DNA of 64,000 nt from Sphingomonas oligophenolica (GTDB taxonomy: Bacteria > Pseudomonadota > Alphaproteobacteria > Sphingomonadales > Sphingomonadaceae), in NCBI RefSeq assembly GCF_006438955.1, contig NZ_RCZK01000005.1, positions 124,001 through 188,000 of the forward strand, in the 5' to 3' direction. The number at the start of each line of letters is the position of its first letter. Position 1 is the first letter of the stretch. Positions 62,857 to 64,000 of this stretch are shown piece by piece. Position numbers and translations under genes: made by a program. The notes beneath the pieces are model-generated. The model had not been told where the DNA came from and ran no database searches. It worked only from the letters and a program-made list of their open reading frames with translations.

Positions 62857-63290
62857 TGCGCGTCGGCGGTCAGTGCTTTCACCACCGCCCGGTCGAAAAC
62901 AGGCCACTGCGCTGGCTTCAGAATCTGCCGCATCGCGAAGACGTGAGCGAGCGTCGCTTTTTGAAGTTCGCCCATGACTCGATGCGACGCATCGACCGCC
63001 GCCGTGACGCGAGGACCGTTACCATGTTCCGCCTCGATGGCCTCGGCGAGCTGCGCGTTCTTGGCGCGCAACTCGAGCTCCAGTGCCTTGCGACGGATGA
63101 CGAAACGGTCTTCGAGCGCCGCTAGCTGTGCCTGCTGCGCACCATCGAGGGCAAGCTGATGGTGTAATAGTTCGTGCAATTCGGATTGCGGGGCTGCGCG
63201 CGGGGGTATCAGCGCGCGACCAAGAAACACCCCCGCGATCGCCGCAAGAAAGGTGATCGCTGCGATCAGAACGAGCCGCCGAACGGGCAT
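62853..63290 (-). CDS. Periplasmic metal sensor, CnrX-like
   Basis: A 145-residue protein (CnrX has 148) with an N-terminal anchor (VLIAAITFLAAIAGVFLG) and a helical-hairpin domain of the CnrX/Spy/ZraP class. The residues corresponding to the CnrX Ni/Co ligands His42, His46, Glu63, His119 and Met123 are His39, His43, Glu60, His116 and Met120, the same spacing throughout. It should sense a metal in the periplasm and signal to the anti-sigma. It overlaps both neighbours. Confidence 0.92.
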   Translation of the reverse strand: MPVRRLVLIAAITFLAAIAGVFLGRALIPPRAAPQSELHELLHHQLALDGAQQAQLAALEDRFVIRRKALELELRAKNAQLAEAIEAEHGNGPRVTAAVDASHRVMGELQKATLAHVFAMRQILKPAQWPVFDRAVVKALTADAQ

Positions 63291-63565
63291 CAGCGATCAG
63301 TCGCCAGCAAGGTCGATGGTGCCAGCGGACCCAACGGTGCGAACGGCGCAAGCGCTGGCCCTGACATCGGGTTTTCGAGTGCCCGCGTTGACGCCGCGCC
63401 GATCGCCACCGCCGCCAGCGCGGCTAAGATCGGGAGGCGAAATCCAATATGCTGATCGTCACCACGCCGCGCATGAATGTGCGCCATCACCGCGTCATCG
63501 ATCACCGCAAGCCGAGGATGATCGGTAAGCGCCGACAGGCGGCGAAGGTTCGCATCGATGTCCAT
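63290..63565 (-). CDS. Anti-sigma factor, CnrY-like
   Basis: A 91-residue protein (CnrY has 95). A cytoplasmic N-terminal part of about 42 residues (VIDDAVMAHIHARRGDD) could bind the sigma factor. It is followed by one membrane segment (IGFRLPILAALAAVAIGAAS) and a short Pro/Ala/Leu-rich periplasmic end. Sequence similarity is weak in this family; the call rests on gene order, size and topology. GGGAG is seven bases before the ATG. Its stop overlaps the sensor's ATG by one base (TGATG). Confidence 0.8.
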   Translation of the reverse strand: MDIDANLRRLSALTDHPRLAVIDDAVMAHIHARRGDDQHIGFRLPILAALAAVAIGAASTRALENPMSGPALAPFAPLGPLAPSTLLATDR

Positions 63566-63842
63566 CGTCACTCCCTTGGGTCCATAGGGCCATTCGTCGA
63601 TACTACGCATCCGTGCCGCGTTCCCCTCGCCTTATGCCATCCCGTCTGGCTTGTAAGGGGCGGGCGGGTCCGATGCGGATTTTGTAATAGACCCGAAAGC
63701 CGCGCATGGCGTTGGGTGAGTGGGGAAAGATTTACACTATGCGGCGAACGGCAGTGTCGGAATGTGCTTCTCGTGGAACGCGACCCGATCTACGGGACAC
63801 GCAGTCACGTTTTAACTCGCGCTGAAAGCTGCACTGTCGGGC

Positions 63843-64000
63843 GTGATGATCGCCATCGCGTCGACCCTAGCGAAGCGCTATCCGGGATTCGGCGCGCTGG
63901 TGGCGTCATTGCCCCTGGTTTCGGTCATCGCGATGATCTGGCTGTGGAGCGATAAGCCCGACGCCGAAGACATGGCCGCGCATTCGGGGGCGACGTTCTG
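63843..64000 (+). CDS. DUF3147-family membrane protein, partial at the window edge
   Basis: The frame reads LKAALSGVMIAIASTLAKRY, then FGALVASLPLVSVIAMIWLW and SDKPDAEDMAAHSGATF, running off the right edge. This matches the start of DUF3147 inner-membrane proteins. Homology appears to begin at CTG 63822, but an in-frame TAA at 63813-63815 and the lack of an upstream ATG leave only GTG 63843 or ATG 63846 as usual starts, which would trim part of the first helix. It may be intact with an odd start, or damaged. Confidence 0.7.
   Translation, partial: MMIAIASTLAKRYPGFGALVASLPLVSVIAMIWLWSDKPDAEDMAAHSGATF

Overview
The window is high-GC chromosomal DNA from an alphaproteobacterium, most likely Sphingomonadales (Sphingomonas or a close relative). 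This is an inference from gene content: a mutM-rpsT-dnaA block beside ubiE-ubiB-coaBC-dut, a secB-TimA-mltA-smr block, class II DAHP synthase, CopA/CopB copper proteins, frequent GTG/TTG starts with one-base or four-base stop/start overlaps, and a dispersed palindrome of the kind common in sphingomonads. No phage, plasmid, CRISPR or complete insertion sequence was seen.

Layout. 66-812: small unknown proteins. 902-7721 (minus): VWA protein, periplasmic aspartic-protease/TPR protein, CHAP hydrolase, a cysteine-desulfurase-like PLP enzyme without the usual cysteine, a MoxR ATPase and an unknown protein. 7917-11783 (plus): dipeptidyl peptidase IV, asd and an orphan RES-domain protein. 11846-14292: tRNA-Pro(TGG), probable tRNA-Ile2(CAT), two paralogous lipoproteins and an M28 peptidase. 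14396-16619: EttA and a CYTH protein. 16569-18151: a decayed stretch with a truncated Uma2 gene and a cytochrome P450 remnant, ending at tRNA-Glu(CTC). 18255-21786: two tandem Tat-exported ferritin-like proteins divergent from an ECF sigma/anti-sigma pair. 21819-27366: aroG class II, carotenoid oxygenase with a divergent TetR regulator and a visible operator, M48 peptidase, hydroxyacid dehydrogenase. 27363-33388: cysS, rpsU, FKBP, a PPP phosphatase, galU and a nucleotide-sugar epimerase. 33373-48868 is mostly housekeeping: a five-gene overlapping run (membrane protein, coaBC, dut, small exported protein, ThiF/MoeB), ubiB, ubiE, mutM, rpsT, dnaA, trpS, murJ, secB, TimA, mltA, smr. 48893-57807: dapE, cupin, GST, SOUL protein, then engB-yidC-yidD-rnpA-rpmH and yifB.

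57932-63565 (minus) is the most distinctive system. Three overlapping genes match the CnrY-CnrX-CnrH (anti-sigma, periplasmic metal sensor, ECF sigma) module in order and size, and the sensor keeps all five CnrX metal ligands at the exact spacing. They lie just upstream of copA, copB, a cytochrome c and a DUF305 protein, so a nickel/cobalt-type sensing module appears to be wired to a copper-handling operon. A partial DUF3147 gene runs off the right edge.

Other points of interest: rpmH lies inside the open frame of rnpA, which has no canonical start of its own near the usual place, and the RnpA C-terminus is encoded by one copy of the dispersed palindrome. All coordinates and translations were read by eye; no database search was possible.
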